A program made the translations under genes and the position numbers. From Parvularia atlantis (Eukaryota > Opisthokonta > Rotosphaerida), in the NCBI GenBank assembly GCA_943704415.1, contig CALSCO010001354.1, positions 1 through 22,390 of the forward strand: 22,390 nt of DNA. The letters run 5' to 3'. Shown piece after piece: positions 1-9,210 of the stretch. The notes beneath the pieces were generated by a model, which saw only the letters and a program-made list of their open reading frames with translations, made no database searches and was not told the DNA's origin. Each line of letters opens with the position of its first letter. Positions within the stretch are counted from its first letter, which is position 1.

Positions 1-44
1 GGGGGGGGGGGCGCGTGCCAGCAGCACCCTGAGCGCGCGTGCAG
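1..44 (+). other. 3' part of a NOG2 intron, with poly-G run
   Basis: The window begins with 11 consecutive G, followed by a branch-like CCTGAG (28-33) and a CAG acceptor at 42-44. Exon sequence in frame with NOG2 (VIDSSDVV) begins at 45. The G run may be real or mark an assembly edge. Confidence 0.75.
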
Positions 45-1420
45 GTGATCGACTCGTCCGACGTTGTGATCGAGGTGCTCGACGCGCGCAACCCGCTCGG
101 GACGCGCTGCTACCAGGCCGAGCAGCACATCAAGAAGGAGGCGGCGCACAAGCACCTGATCTTTGTGCTTAACAAGTGCGACCTGGTGCCGACGTGGGTC
201 ACGGTGCGCTGCGGCAGTGTGTCGCGCTGCACTGCGAGGCGGGGCGCTGAGCTCAGCGCGTGCAGTCGCGCTGGGTGAAGCACCTGTCGAAGGAGGTGCC
301 GACGCTGGCCTTCCACGCGAGCATCACCAACCCGTTTGGCAAGGCGAGTGCGCAAAGCACGAAGCGGTGGTCGCTGACGCGCCGCGCAAACCGCCCAGGG
401 CGCGCTCATTCAGCTGCTGCGCCAGTTTGCCAACCTGCACAAGGACAAGAAGCAGATCAGCGTCGGGTTCATCGGGTACCCGAACGTGGGCAAGTCGTCG
501 GTGATCAACACGCTGCGTCAGAAGGCCGTATGCAAGGTCGCGCCGATCCCGGGCGAGACGAAGGTGCGCGCGCACACGCGGCACGACGGCGACGTGCTGA
601 CGGCCGCGGGGCGCAGGTGTGGCAGTACATTACGCTGATGAACCGCATCTACTTGATCGACTGCCCGGGCATTGTGGCGCCGTCGGGCGACTCGGAGACG
701 GACATCGTGCTCAAGGGCGTGGTGCGTGTGGGGCGCGCGGTACACGGTGCGGCGCGGCATAGTCTGAGGCGGGGAGGCCGCCAGGTGCGCGTCGAGAACC
801 TCAAGGCGCCGGAGGACTCGATCCCAGAGGTACTCAACCGCGTTAAGCGGCATTACCTTTGCCGCACGTACGGCGTCGACGGCTGGACGGACGCGTCCGA
901 GTTTCTGACCGAGATTGCCAAGAAGACGGGCAAGCTGCTCAAGGTGCGGGCGCGCGCGCGGGGTGCTGCTGCTCTGGTGCCGTGCCGACTGCGGCCTCCG
1001 CACGCCGCGCAGGGTGGCGAGGCGGACCACATCGCTGTCGCCAAGATGGTCCTGAACGACTGGATCCGTGGTAAGATCCCGTTCTACACCGAGCCACCCG
1101 CTGCGGACGCGTCCGACGAGGCCGCGGCCAAGGCGCCAGCCGCACCCGCCGCGCCAGGGACAACGCGCGCCGTTGCCAAGGCGTCTGCGCACACACAGTC
1201 GTTCAAGGAGATCGTCGTCTCGTCCGAGTTTACGGCGGAGGACCTGGCGCACGACGACGACGACGACGACGGCGACAACGAGCACGCGGACGAAGACGAT
1301 GTGGACGAGGACGATGTGGACGAAGACGATGCAATGGACGAGGACGGGGACGAGGGCGAGGGCGCGGACGCAGACGCGGACGACAAAATCAAGCAGGCCG
1401 TGTCAGCCTTCTGGTCCTGA
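45..1420 (+). CDS. NOG2: Nucleolar GTPase Nog2 (GNL2 family), 5' partial
   Basis: This is the C-terminal 357 residues of the circularly permuted GTPase that drives late nuclear maturation and export of the 60S ribosomal subunit. Exons are 45-203, 266-343, 399-563, 617-721, 785-943 and 1013-1420. The window opens inside an intron whose acceptor is at 42-44, so the NGP1NT N-terminal region lies upstream. The permuted order of G motifs is visible: the [10 protein letters not shown] segment, G4 NKCD, then G1 GYPNVGKSS and G3 [19 protein letters not shown] and [15 protein letters not shown] are continuous only after the first two introns are removed. The second intron (344-398) has a GC donor. The tail (about 1250-1400) is Asp/Glu-rich with a DEDDVDEDD-type repeat, as in other Nog2 proteins, and ends in FWS. 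The family assignment is near certain; the exact upstream extent is unknown. Confidence 0.96.
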
Positions 1421-1915
1421 AGCACATCACCCGTGTACACATTTTTCGCGCCGAATTTGGGTCGTTCGCATGCGTATTCCATCATGGTGTACGTGCCTAG
1501 GTGGACGGCCGCGCGTGCCAGCATGGCGGGGCGTTAGCTGCGTGTCGGTGCGTGTCTCTGCTGCCGATGCTCGACGATGCGGCGCACACACAGCGACGCT
1601 GCCATCGCTGCCTGCAGCACTCACAGCGCGCACTCGTCCCCCGCCGAGCCACTGCTCGGGTCACGTGCTACTTTCGTTTGTCAGAACTCCCCTCGTAGTC
1701 ATGGCCGTCGCATCCCGCATCCATCCATCCATCCATCCGCGTCCTTCCTCGTCGCCGCATGCGCCCGCACCCGCACCCGCCCATGCCCCTGCCGTACCGC
1801 GTGGCTGCGATACCTTCTCCCCCCGCTCACGCACGCACGCAACCTGGCCCCGCTTCCTGCCACGACTGACATGGCCACGCTACGCCGAGCCTCAGATAAC
1901 CCATGCAAGTTCGCC
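1421..1915. promoter_or_regulatory. NOG2-ASF1 intergenic region (NOG2 3' UTR and ASF1 promoter)
   Basis: This 495-bp gap between two genes on the same strand holds no convincing gene. It contains a palindromic CACGTG at 1662-1667, a short CATC tandem repeat at 1718-1738, and a pyrimidine-rich stretch leading to the ASF1 start. It is the longest non-coding gap between genes in the window. The promoter role is inferred from position only. Confidence 0.5.
1718..1738 (+). repeat. CATC tetranucleotide repeat, five copies
   Basis: Five uninterrupted CATC units lie about 180 bp upstream of the ASF1 start. It is a simple-sequence repeat and may vary in length between strains. Confidence 0.8.
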
Positions 1916-2822
1916 ATGTCCGTGGTTGAGATCCTGGACGTGACCGTGCTCAACAACCCGGCGCCGTTCCTGAGCCCATTCCAGTTCGAGATCACCTTCG
2001 AGTGCCGCGAGGCGCTCAAGGACGTGACCGGTGCGCCGCGCGCCGCCGACGCCGCCCTTTGCGCAGCCGCCAAGCTCAACGTCGCGCGCAGACCTCGAGT
2101 GGAAGATCATCTACGTCGGCAGTGCGGACGACGAGAGCTGCGACCAGGAGCTCGACAGCATCCTCGTGGGGCCCGTGCCGGTCGGGACAAACAAGTTTGT
2201 GTTTACGGTGCGCGCGGCGGTGCAGGCGCGATTGAGCGAGCGCGAGATGCTGACGGTGCCTCGCGGCGCGTAGGCCGGGCCGCCCGTGGTGCAGAAGATC
2301 CCCGACAAGGACGTGCTGGGCGTGACGGTGGTGCTGCTGACGTGCTCGTACGACGGGAGGGAGTTCATCCGCGTGGGCTACTACGTCAACAACGAGTACG
2401 CCGACGAGGCGCTGCGGCAAGACCCGCCCGTCACGCCCAACTTTGACAAGATCGTGCGCCAGTGCGTGGTGCCCCCCACCGGGCGTGTGGCGGGGTGCAG
2501 CGCGGCGCTCACACGGCGGCCGCACAGGATCCTCGCCGACAAGCCCAAGGTCACGCGCTTCCTCATCGACTGGCAGAACCCGAAGAACGACGACCCGGCA
2601 CTCGAGGAGTACAAGAAGATGGTCCTGGCGGCGGCCCAGCAGCCGGACGAGGAGATGGACGCGGGCGCGGGCGACGAGGGCGGCGCCGCGGGCGGCGGGG
2701 CGGGCGGGGCGGGCGAAGAGGAGGACGAGGAGGACGAGGAGGACGACGAGAACGCGGACGTGAACGGGGAGGAGGACATCAACGACGACGACGAGCTGCG
2801 GGAAGAGGACATGCAGCCGTGA
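1916..2822 (+). CDS. ASF1: Histone H3-H4 chaperone Asf1
   Basis: Asf1 binds the H3-H4 dimer and hands it to CAF-1 or HIR during nucleosome assembly. Exons are 1916-2030, 2092-2207, 2274-2461 and 2528-2822, giving 237 residues. The start is fixed by the conserved opening MSVVEILDV. The Ig-like core follows with family signatures [54 protein letters not shown] and [11 protein letters not shown]. Past about residue 165 the protein becomes a Gly/Ala-rich linker and a long Glu/Asp tail, typical of fungal Asf1. Relative to the yeast protein, two residues (VT) are inserted just before DLEW; this depends on the chosen donor at 2031, the only one that keeps frame. It ends 85 bp from the convergent KCTD9-like gene. 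Confidence 0.97.
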
Positions 2823-2907
2823 CCGCCTCCTCTGTAGATCGCGCATGCTCTCGCCACAGAGATGTGCACAGACGCGCTCACGCTCACTTGAATCTGCACG
2901 TGATCGC
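2823..2907. terminator. Shared 3' region of ASF1 and the KCTD9-like gene
   Basis: These 85 bp lie between two convergent stop codons. Both transcripts must end here or overlap. No clear AATAAA is present, as is common in GC-rich fungi. Confidence 0.4.
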
Positions 2908-4866
2908 TCAACTCATGAACGCGCTAGAGTGCACAGGCGTGGCGCCGTGGAAACGCGCGCCGACGAGGTTGGCACCGCGCTGCGCGCCACAGGGCGTTCG
3001 TCTGTCAGCACACGCAAACGGTTGCAGGCGCACACACCAGGTTGACCTATCTCAGTCGCGCGTTGCAAACAGGCGCATGTCAGTCGCCAGCAGCCCCGCA
3101 GCGAACCGCAGCGCACCTTCTCCATGTTGCAGACCTGCGCGCGCGGCGGTTCAGCCGCTCGTGTGCACCAGACGCACACACGCGGCCCGGCCGCACACCT
3201 CAAAGTTGGCGTCCTGTGCGTCCGCCCCGGCCAGCACGGCAAGACGCAGGTTGCAGTTGCGCAGGTTTGCCTCGCGCAGCGACGCCACGCGCAGGTTGGC
3301 GCGCGACAGGTTCGAGTCCTCAAGTTGCGCGCCCTTGAGGTTCGCGCCTGCCACGTGCAAAGAATTAGGCACGGCGTTTAGCTGTGGATGAGCGCGCCTT
3401 CAAAAATCGCGCCCTGGCCCGCCCGCCCGTCCTCAAAGTTGCACCCGCGCATAATCGCGCCGTCGAGGTTGGCACGGCTAAACACGGCGCAGATCAGGCT
3501 CGCGCCCTTGCGCGCCCGTCAGCCGCCACTGGCACAGAGCGCGCCGCTGCCGCACCGAAAAGTCCACGTTGGCCATCTGGCAGCACTCGAACGAGCAAAA
3601 GTCGCAGTTGGACTGCGGCGGCGCACTGTCAGTGCGCGGCGCTACGCGCGGTGGGCGGGCGTGCCTGGCGCAGCTTGGCGTTGCGAAAGTCGCTGCTCCG
3701 GAGTCCGTGTGTCAGCGCCGCGCGCACGGCCCCGCGCACGCAGGGACGCACGTGTAGGCAAAGTTGCAGTTGCGCAGGTCGAGTCGGCTGAGGTCGACGC
3801 CGACGAGCGCGAGGCCCTGGCAGCGCAGCGACGTCGTCTGCGAGCACATGACGATGCGCTGGATGAACTCGCGCCGCGAGAACGTGATCTGGCTGGCCAT
3901 CGCGTCCGCCTGCGCCCGCGCCTGTTGGCACACGCACACTACCGCGCGCCGAGGGGGCTGCCGCACAGTGATGCGCTCCTCCAGCAGCTCGACCAGCGGC
4001 GTGATCTGGAAGAAGCGGGCCTCCTCAAGCACGGCTGCGTATCCCCCCCCCGCGTGTAAGCGGGCGCCAGCGCGTGGCACACGCACCCTCGAGCGGTACG
4101 GCCGGCTCGACGACGACGTTCCCGGTGCGCAGAAAGTGCAGCAGCGGCGCAAAGTACTCGGGCGTGCGGTCGATCAGGTACGCGCCGTTGCGGTCGACAA
4201 AGCTGGACCAGTGCGTGTCTGGTGGCGTGCGCGGCTCAGCGTACCGCGGCAGGCGCAGGCACACGCGGCGCACCCTCGGCAAACATCGCCGCGAGCATCG
4301 AGTCGGGCACTGACGTGAGCGTGCTGCGCGACGTCGCGAACACCCGCCCGCCCACGTTGATTTCGATCCACTCGGCGCGGGCGCACGGCGCGACGGCCTG
4401 CGCGGGCGCGGTGCTGATGCGCTTGCCGACGAGCACGCTGTTGCGCGCGCTGCTGCTCGTACTGCTCCCGCGGCTGATCGAGGCCGCGGCGGCCACGACG
4501 GGCACGAGCGCGTCGGGCAGGGCGGGGTCGGCGTCGGCGCCGGCGGGCGCGGCCACGGGCACGGCGGCCGCGTTCTCGGCGGTCGCGTGCACGGGCGAGC
4601 TGACGCCGGGCGAGACCAGGAGGAGGTCGTTGGGCTGGATGAGCGCCACGTCTGTGATCACGTTGTTTTGTGCTGAGCGGAGCCGCAGCGGCCCGGCCAG
4701 CTGGAACGCCTCGCTTGCGTCGCTCAGGATCTACTCGAGGCCGCCGCGCTAAGCAGCGATCGCGCAGCAGCAGCGGACGGCGCACCTCGCCGACCGTCGC
4801 GTGCAGCGGCAGCTCCTTCCACGCGCCGTCGGCGTCGGTGGTGACGCGCACCGTCGCCTGAGACAT
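2908..4866 (-). CDS. KCTD9-like protein: KHA, BTB/POZ and pentapeptide repeats
   Basis: The 449-residue protein has the same layout as animal KCTD9, a presumed cullin-3 ubiquitin ligase adaptor. Exons are 4866-4786, 4730-4274, 4218-4087, 4034-3967, 3921-3752, 3692-3665, 3612-3556, 3506-3398, 3347-3199, 3134-3117, 3046-3038 and 2979-2908. Residues ~1-70 form a KHA-like region (ending DVALIQPNDLLLV). A Ser/Ala-rich linker follows. A BTB/T1 domain starts near residue 146 (WIEINVGGRVFATSRSTL, AYLIDRTPEYFAPLLHFLR, VLEEARFFQI). From ~270 to the end there are pentapeptide repeats A(N/D)LXX (LDLRNCNFAYTDFRNA, NLSRANLRVASLREANL). The end, NLRGANLVGARF, aligns without gaps to the KCTD9 C terminus. Two introns (3613-3664 and 3348-3397) use GC donors, and exons of 18 and 9 nt are required. 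A role in ubiquitination here is inferred. Confidence 0.9.
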
Positions 4867-5027
4867 CGCCAGCGTGTCACACAAGGTCGAAAATAGATCG
4901 TACACGTCAGCACACGTGGAGTGCGTCGTGCGCGCGTGCACTCGCGCGCGTGTGCCTGACCCTGCGGCGTGCAGTGCCGGACGGGCCGACGCCGCCGCCG
5001 CTGCCCACAACGCCGCCCGCGCCCGCG
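4867..5027. promoter_or_regulatory. Shared promoter of the KCTD9-like and HMG-CoA reductase genes
   Basis: These 161 bp separate two divergent start codons. They are rich in GTG/CAC steps and contain CACGTCAGCACACGTG (about 4904-4919), with CACGTG at 4914-4919. No TATA box is clear. Promoter function is inferred from the layout. Confidence 0.5.
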
Positions 5028-8000
5028 ATGGAGCCGTCGCTCTGGTCCGGCTTCTACAAGAAGGCGCTGCGCGAACGGCAGAACCAGCTGCGCCTCGTCT
5101 TCCCGCACGTCTTCCCGGCCACGCCCGGCGGTGGCGTGCGCGCGGCTGGTGGGGAGGGGCGCGGTGCTCACGCGCTGCACCGGACAGAGCCCTTCCCGAT
5201 ACGCGGCCTGGACGAGCGCATCGCGGACCACATGGTCGAGAACTGCGTCGGGTGCGCGCGGGTCGGCCGGTCGAGGGGCTCACGGCGCTGCAGCACGATC
5301 GGCCTGCCCGTCGGCCTCGGCCTCAACGTCGTCGTCAACGGCAAGGCCTACGCCGTGCCGATGGCCGTGGAGGAGCCGTCGATCATCGCCGCGGCGTCCA
5401 ACGCGGCCAAGGTGACACCGCTCGCGCACATGTGCTGCTCTGTGCTGACACCCGTGCTCGTCGCCGGCCTCGCACGCAGACGATGACGGGCGCAGTCGGC
5501 GGCGGGTTTGTGGCCGAGCACTCGGGGCGCAACGTGATGATCGGGCAGATCCAGCTGCTCAACCTGCCCGACGCCGACGCCGCCGAGCGCGCGCTCGAGC
5601 TGCACGCCGACGCCCTGGTCGCGCTCGGCAACGAGTTTTGCACCTCGATGCGCCGCCGCGGCGGAGGTGTGCTGGCCGTGCGCGCGCGGCGCGTCGAGCC
5701 TGCGGTGGCAACGCCTGCCGGGCGGCCGACGCTCGCGGCGCCACTGCGCGCGCTGTCTGCTGCGGCGGTCGAGACGTCTGGTGCGGCGCGGCGGCCGTTC
5801 CTGGTCGTGCATGTGCACATGGACGTGTGCGAGGCCATGGGCGCCAACGTGGTCAACACGGTCGTCGAGGGCATGGCGCCGCGCGTGGCCGAGCTGACGG
5901 GCGGGCGCGTGGGCCTGCGCATCCTCTCGAACCTATCGCGTGAGCGCCTGGCCAAGGTGCGGCCGGCAAGGCGGGGGGTCGTTCACTGCGTGCTCACTGC
6001 CGGCGCGCAGTCGTCTTTCCGTATTGACGTGCGCAAGCTCGCGTACAAGCAGTTCAGCGGCGCCGAGGTCGCCGCGGGCATCCTCCAGGCGTACCATTTT
6101 GCCGTGGACGACCCGTACCGAGCGGCGACGTCCAACAAGGGCGTGATGAACGGCGTTGACGCCGTGGCCATCGCGCTCGGGCAGGACTGGCGGGCCATCG
6201 AGGCGCGTGCAAGGCTGCCCGCCGCTGCGGCAGACTCGTGCGCTGACGCGTCTGCAGGCCGCGGCGCACGCGCACGTGTGCCTCAGCCAGGGCCGCTACG
6301 GCTCGATGACGCACTACTGGCTCGAGCACGACGCGAGCGCGGGCTGCGACTATCTCTGCGGCGTGCTCGAGCTGCCGATGCCTGTCGGCACGCGCGGCGG
6401 CGTGCTGCAGACGAACCCGGTCTATCAGGTGCTCATGGGCGTGCTCGGCTACCCGGACGCGCACACCCTGGCCGAGGTGCACGCTGTGCTGTGCACGTTG
6501 CGCGCGCGCTCACCATAACGCCTCGCGCAGATCATGGTCACGGTTGGCCTGGCGCAGAACTTTGGCGCGCTGCGATCGCTCGCGACCGAGGGCATCCAAC
6601 GCGGGCACATGGCGCTACACGCGCGCAACATCGCCATCGCCGCGGGCACACCAGCGCACGCGATCGCCGAGGTGTGCTAGAGCGACATCGCACCGCGCGT
6701 GCTCACGCTGGTGGTCGCGACAGGTCACCGCCTACATGGTCGCCAACAGCCGCATCACGACCGCGGCGGCGCAGGCGTACTTGCAGGCGCACGAGCTGCA
6801 CTCGACGCTGGTGAGCAAGCAGATTGTGCCGACGATGAGCAAGCCGCCGAGCCTGTTTTACTTTGAGGAGGCACGCTCGCGCGCGCGCTGTGCCTGTGGC
6901 CCAGGCGCGTCTCACATGCTCGCGCGCGTGGGCGTGTGGCAGGGCGCGGCGGTGCCGGCCAAGGACCGCATCATGCTCAATGTCGTGTTTGAGACGCTCG
7001 GCGACTCACCCGTGTACCTCGAGCTGACGGACAAGTGCGCGGCGCACCAAGCACTTTGTGGCCTTGGTGCTCACGCGCTCGTGCGCGCCACGCCACCCAG
7101 GGCGCCCCAGACACCGCTGCAGCGCAAGCTGCTCGGCGACAAGGAGCACGCGTGGCTGACGTCGATCTTCTCGTCGCTCGCGACCGTGCGCCTACTCAGC
7201 GTCAGCAACGTGCCGGCGTCGCCGCAGCCGCGTGCCAACGAGCCGCTCGCGCGCAAGCTGAAGCTGATCAGCATTCTCGTCAACATCGTCACGCGTCAGG
7301 CGCGTCGGGCTGCGTGCGCAGGGCGTCTGGCTGACCGCCCCGCACACCAGCTCATGCGCAGCGCGCCGACAGAGACCGCCGAGATCGTGCTCGAGGCGCT
7401 CGCGTCCGAGTCGTTCTCGCCACCGATGTCGCCCCTGCTGCACGCGCGCGAGCCGTCGGGCGAGCTCTCGCTCGGGGCGTCTGCGAGCGCGCCGGCCGAT
7501 CTGCGCCTGCCAGCATCCCTCGGCGACGAGCCGCCGCGGCACTTTATGGGCCTGCGGCAGCACCAGAAGATCTTTGAGCGAATCCGCAGCCGCGAGGAGG
7601 TCAGCGTGCGCACCGCCGCATGTGCTCCGCGCGGCTGATGTGCTGCGTGGCTCAGACCATGCTCGTGGGCGTGCCGCTGCTGCTGGCGCTGTGGCACGTG
7701 TTTGAGATCAACGCGATGCAGGCCGTCGGCTTTGCACCCCTGCTGCGGCGCATCCTCGAGGAGCAGCGGCGTGTCGTGCGCGCGCTCGTGCGGCCGCACC
7801 CGCTCGCCGACGACGCGATAGCCTCCACGCCCGCGCACTGGCCCGCGTTTGACGCGTTCATGGAGCTGCACAAGGCCAGGTGCGCTCAGGCGGCTGGCTC
7901 GCTGGCCGAGTGTGCGCTGACGGTTCCACGCCCATCCAGGTTCCAGGGCACGCTATTCCTCCTGTGCGACGCCGTCTCGGTCGACCCGCGGCACCTCACG

Positions 8001-8342
8001 TCGCGGCGCCTTGACACGGTCGTGCAGCTTGGGCGCGAGCTCGAGTGGCTCGGCATCACGCAGCACGATGCGCTGCACATCCGGCGCGACCTCACCCAGC
8101 GCAATCCGAACGCGGCGCTACTTTGGCTCGCGCGCGAGCGGCACTACGGCTCGCTCGACGAGATGGCAGCGGACGTGGCCAAGCACGAGCGCGAGCGCGA
8201 GCTCGCCGCGCTGTTCCTCGCCCGCACCGACAACACGGCGGCGCTGCGGCGGCTCGCCGACGACTGGCCCGACGGCCCGATCGACCGCGCCCTGCTCGAC
8301 AGCGCCGTCGTGCTCGTAAGGCAGTACTACAGGCGGGCGTGA
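5028..8342 (+). CDS. Class II (bacterial-type) HMG-CoA reductase with long C-terminal extension
   Basis: Predicted to interconvert HMG-CoA and mevalonate. Exons: 5028-5130, 5188-5251, 5294-5411, 5480-5956, 6011-6202, 6258-6476, 6531-6671, 6724-7034, 7101-7299, 7351-7605, 7656-7879, 7940-8342, about 901 residues. Residues 1-438 match the soluble class II enzymes of bacteria and archaea, with no membrane or sterol-sensing domain. Visible motifs are [66 protein letters not shown] and [10 protein letters not shown]. By alignment with the Pseudomonas mevalonii enzyme, the catalytic residues are Glu52, Lys297, Asp313 and His417; the Lys-Asp spacing of 16 is identical. About 50 residues are inserted before [11 protein letters not shown]. 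Residues ~439-901 belong to no family I recognise. The introns at 6203 and 7300 have GC donors. The segment 6871-6942 (24 codons, in frame) may be a further intron. Introns show it is truly nuclear. Confidence 0.9.
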
Positions 8343-8717
8343 TGACGCTCGCCGCGGCGTACAAAGCATTGTCACGGCGAACACACTGAACTCACTGGCA
8401 AGCCTGGCACCGTGCTGTTCTGGGCAAGACAGCAATGCCAAAGCTGTCGGAGGAGGCACGAGCGCTCGTTGGCATGACTGATTGCGAGCCACGCGGACTC
8501 GGAGGACGAGCCTCTCCACGCAGACGATCGAGAAGAAGTACACTGTCGACGCCGTCCGGTTCGGAGCGCGCGCGGCCACAGCCGATCACGTAAATCAACT
8601 CCGAGCGCGCGCGCCTCAGGCTGTCCAGGAAGCCTGAATGAAGCGCTGCTGAAACGAAGCTTGGAAAGCTGTGTGTGGCGAGTGTCTTTTGTGTACGAGG
8701 GCATGTGCAAATGGTCT
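8343..8717. other. Convergent 3' intergenic region, no gene seen
   Basis: These 375 bp lie between the stop codons of the HMG-CoA reductase gene and YAE1. Base composition is slightly less GC-rich than the genes. I see no conserved protein and no cloverleaf. The open frames here are low-complexity and lack family motifs. It most likely holds two 3' UTRs. Confidence 0.5.
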
Positions 8718-9188
8718 TTACAGAGCGCGCCAGAAGCGCGCGTCGTCGATCGCTGCGCGCGAGGGCGCGCGCTGGTCGTTGGCGGCGGCGTCGAGCACGG
8801 CCTTGGCCGTCTGCGCGGCGTCCGGGTCGTCGTGCTCGCGCAGGAGCACGCCCTCCCGCGCGAGCGCCTCGATCTGCGCGGCCAGGGCCGCATCGGGCGC
8901 GCCCGCGGTCTCGGCGGCCTCGGCCCACGCCCTGTGCCCCCCAGACGCGCGCTCAGTGCGCACCGCCGCAACCGCGATCGCGCGCTACCGTAGTGTCCCG
9001 CGAGCCAGGCCGAGCTCGAGGCCCGCGCGCACGCCGGCGCGGAAGCCCGCGTCGAAGCCTTCCTGCAGGCGCGCCTCCTTGCCGGCCTCGATGCCCTCGC
9101 GGTAGCCCGCGCCGCCGAGCTCGGTCTCGAGCCGCGCGAGGTCGCGTTGCGAGGTGTCGTCTGTCCCTACGTCCTCCAGCCAATCCAT
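8718..9188 (-). CDS. YAE1: Yae1 family protein (Fe-S loading adaptor for Rli1/ABCE1)
   Basis: With Lto1, Yae1 recruits the cytosolic Fe-S assembly machinery to the ribosome-recycling ATPase Rli1. Two exons, 9188-8989 and 8931-8718, give 137 residues, close to the yeast protein. The deca-GX3 signature is clear at about residues 29-64 (GYREG, GKEARLQEGFDAGF, GVRAG, ELGLARG), and ARLQEGF is the Yae1 rather than Lto1 version. The start MDWLEDV resembles the Trp/Asp-rich opening of Yae1. After the intron (8932-8988, donor GTAGCG) comes an Ala-rich helical tail ending FWRAL. The start codon is only 22 bp from that of the divergent POM33-like gene. Confidence 0.85.
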
Positions 9189-9210
9189 TTGACAAGTGCG
9201 TCAGGTACAT
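9189..9210. promoter_or_regulatory. 22-bp gap between divergent start codons (YAE1 / POM33-like)
   Basis: Only 22 bp separate the two ATGs, too short for two separate 5' UTRs and a core promoter. Each transcript must start inside the other gene or use almost no leader. Confidence 0.5.

Noticed and set aside
1068-1943. 291-codon plus-strand frame of Arg/Thr repeats
   Set aside because: It is the acidic NOG2 tail read in another frame and then intergenic sequence; no conserved features.
3308-3318. Perfect tRNA B-box-like GGTTCGAGTCC
   Set aside because: No 5-bp T stem or acceptor stem can be formed around it, and it lies in conserved pentapeptide-repeat coding sequence (DSNLS).
4174-5283. 369-codon open frame on the minus strand
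   Set aside because: It crosses the KCTD9-like gene in the wrong frame and the HMGR start antisense. Only the short piece MSQATVRV...HATVGE is real, as exon 1 of the KCTD9-like gene.
5028-8342. HMGR as a frameshifted bacterial pseudogene or contamination
   Set aside because: Each frame break is resolved by an intron with donor, branch and acceptor typical of neighbouring genes, and all catalytic residues survive.
8338-8480. Possible C/D-box snoRNA (TGATGA near the HMGR stop, CTGA downstream)
   Set aside because: Box spacing is wrong (about 40 or 135 nt), there is no terminal stem, and the first box overlaps the stop codon.
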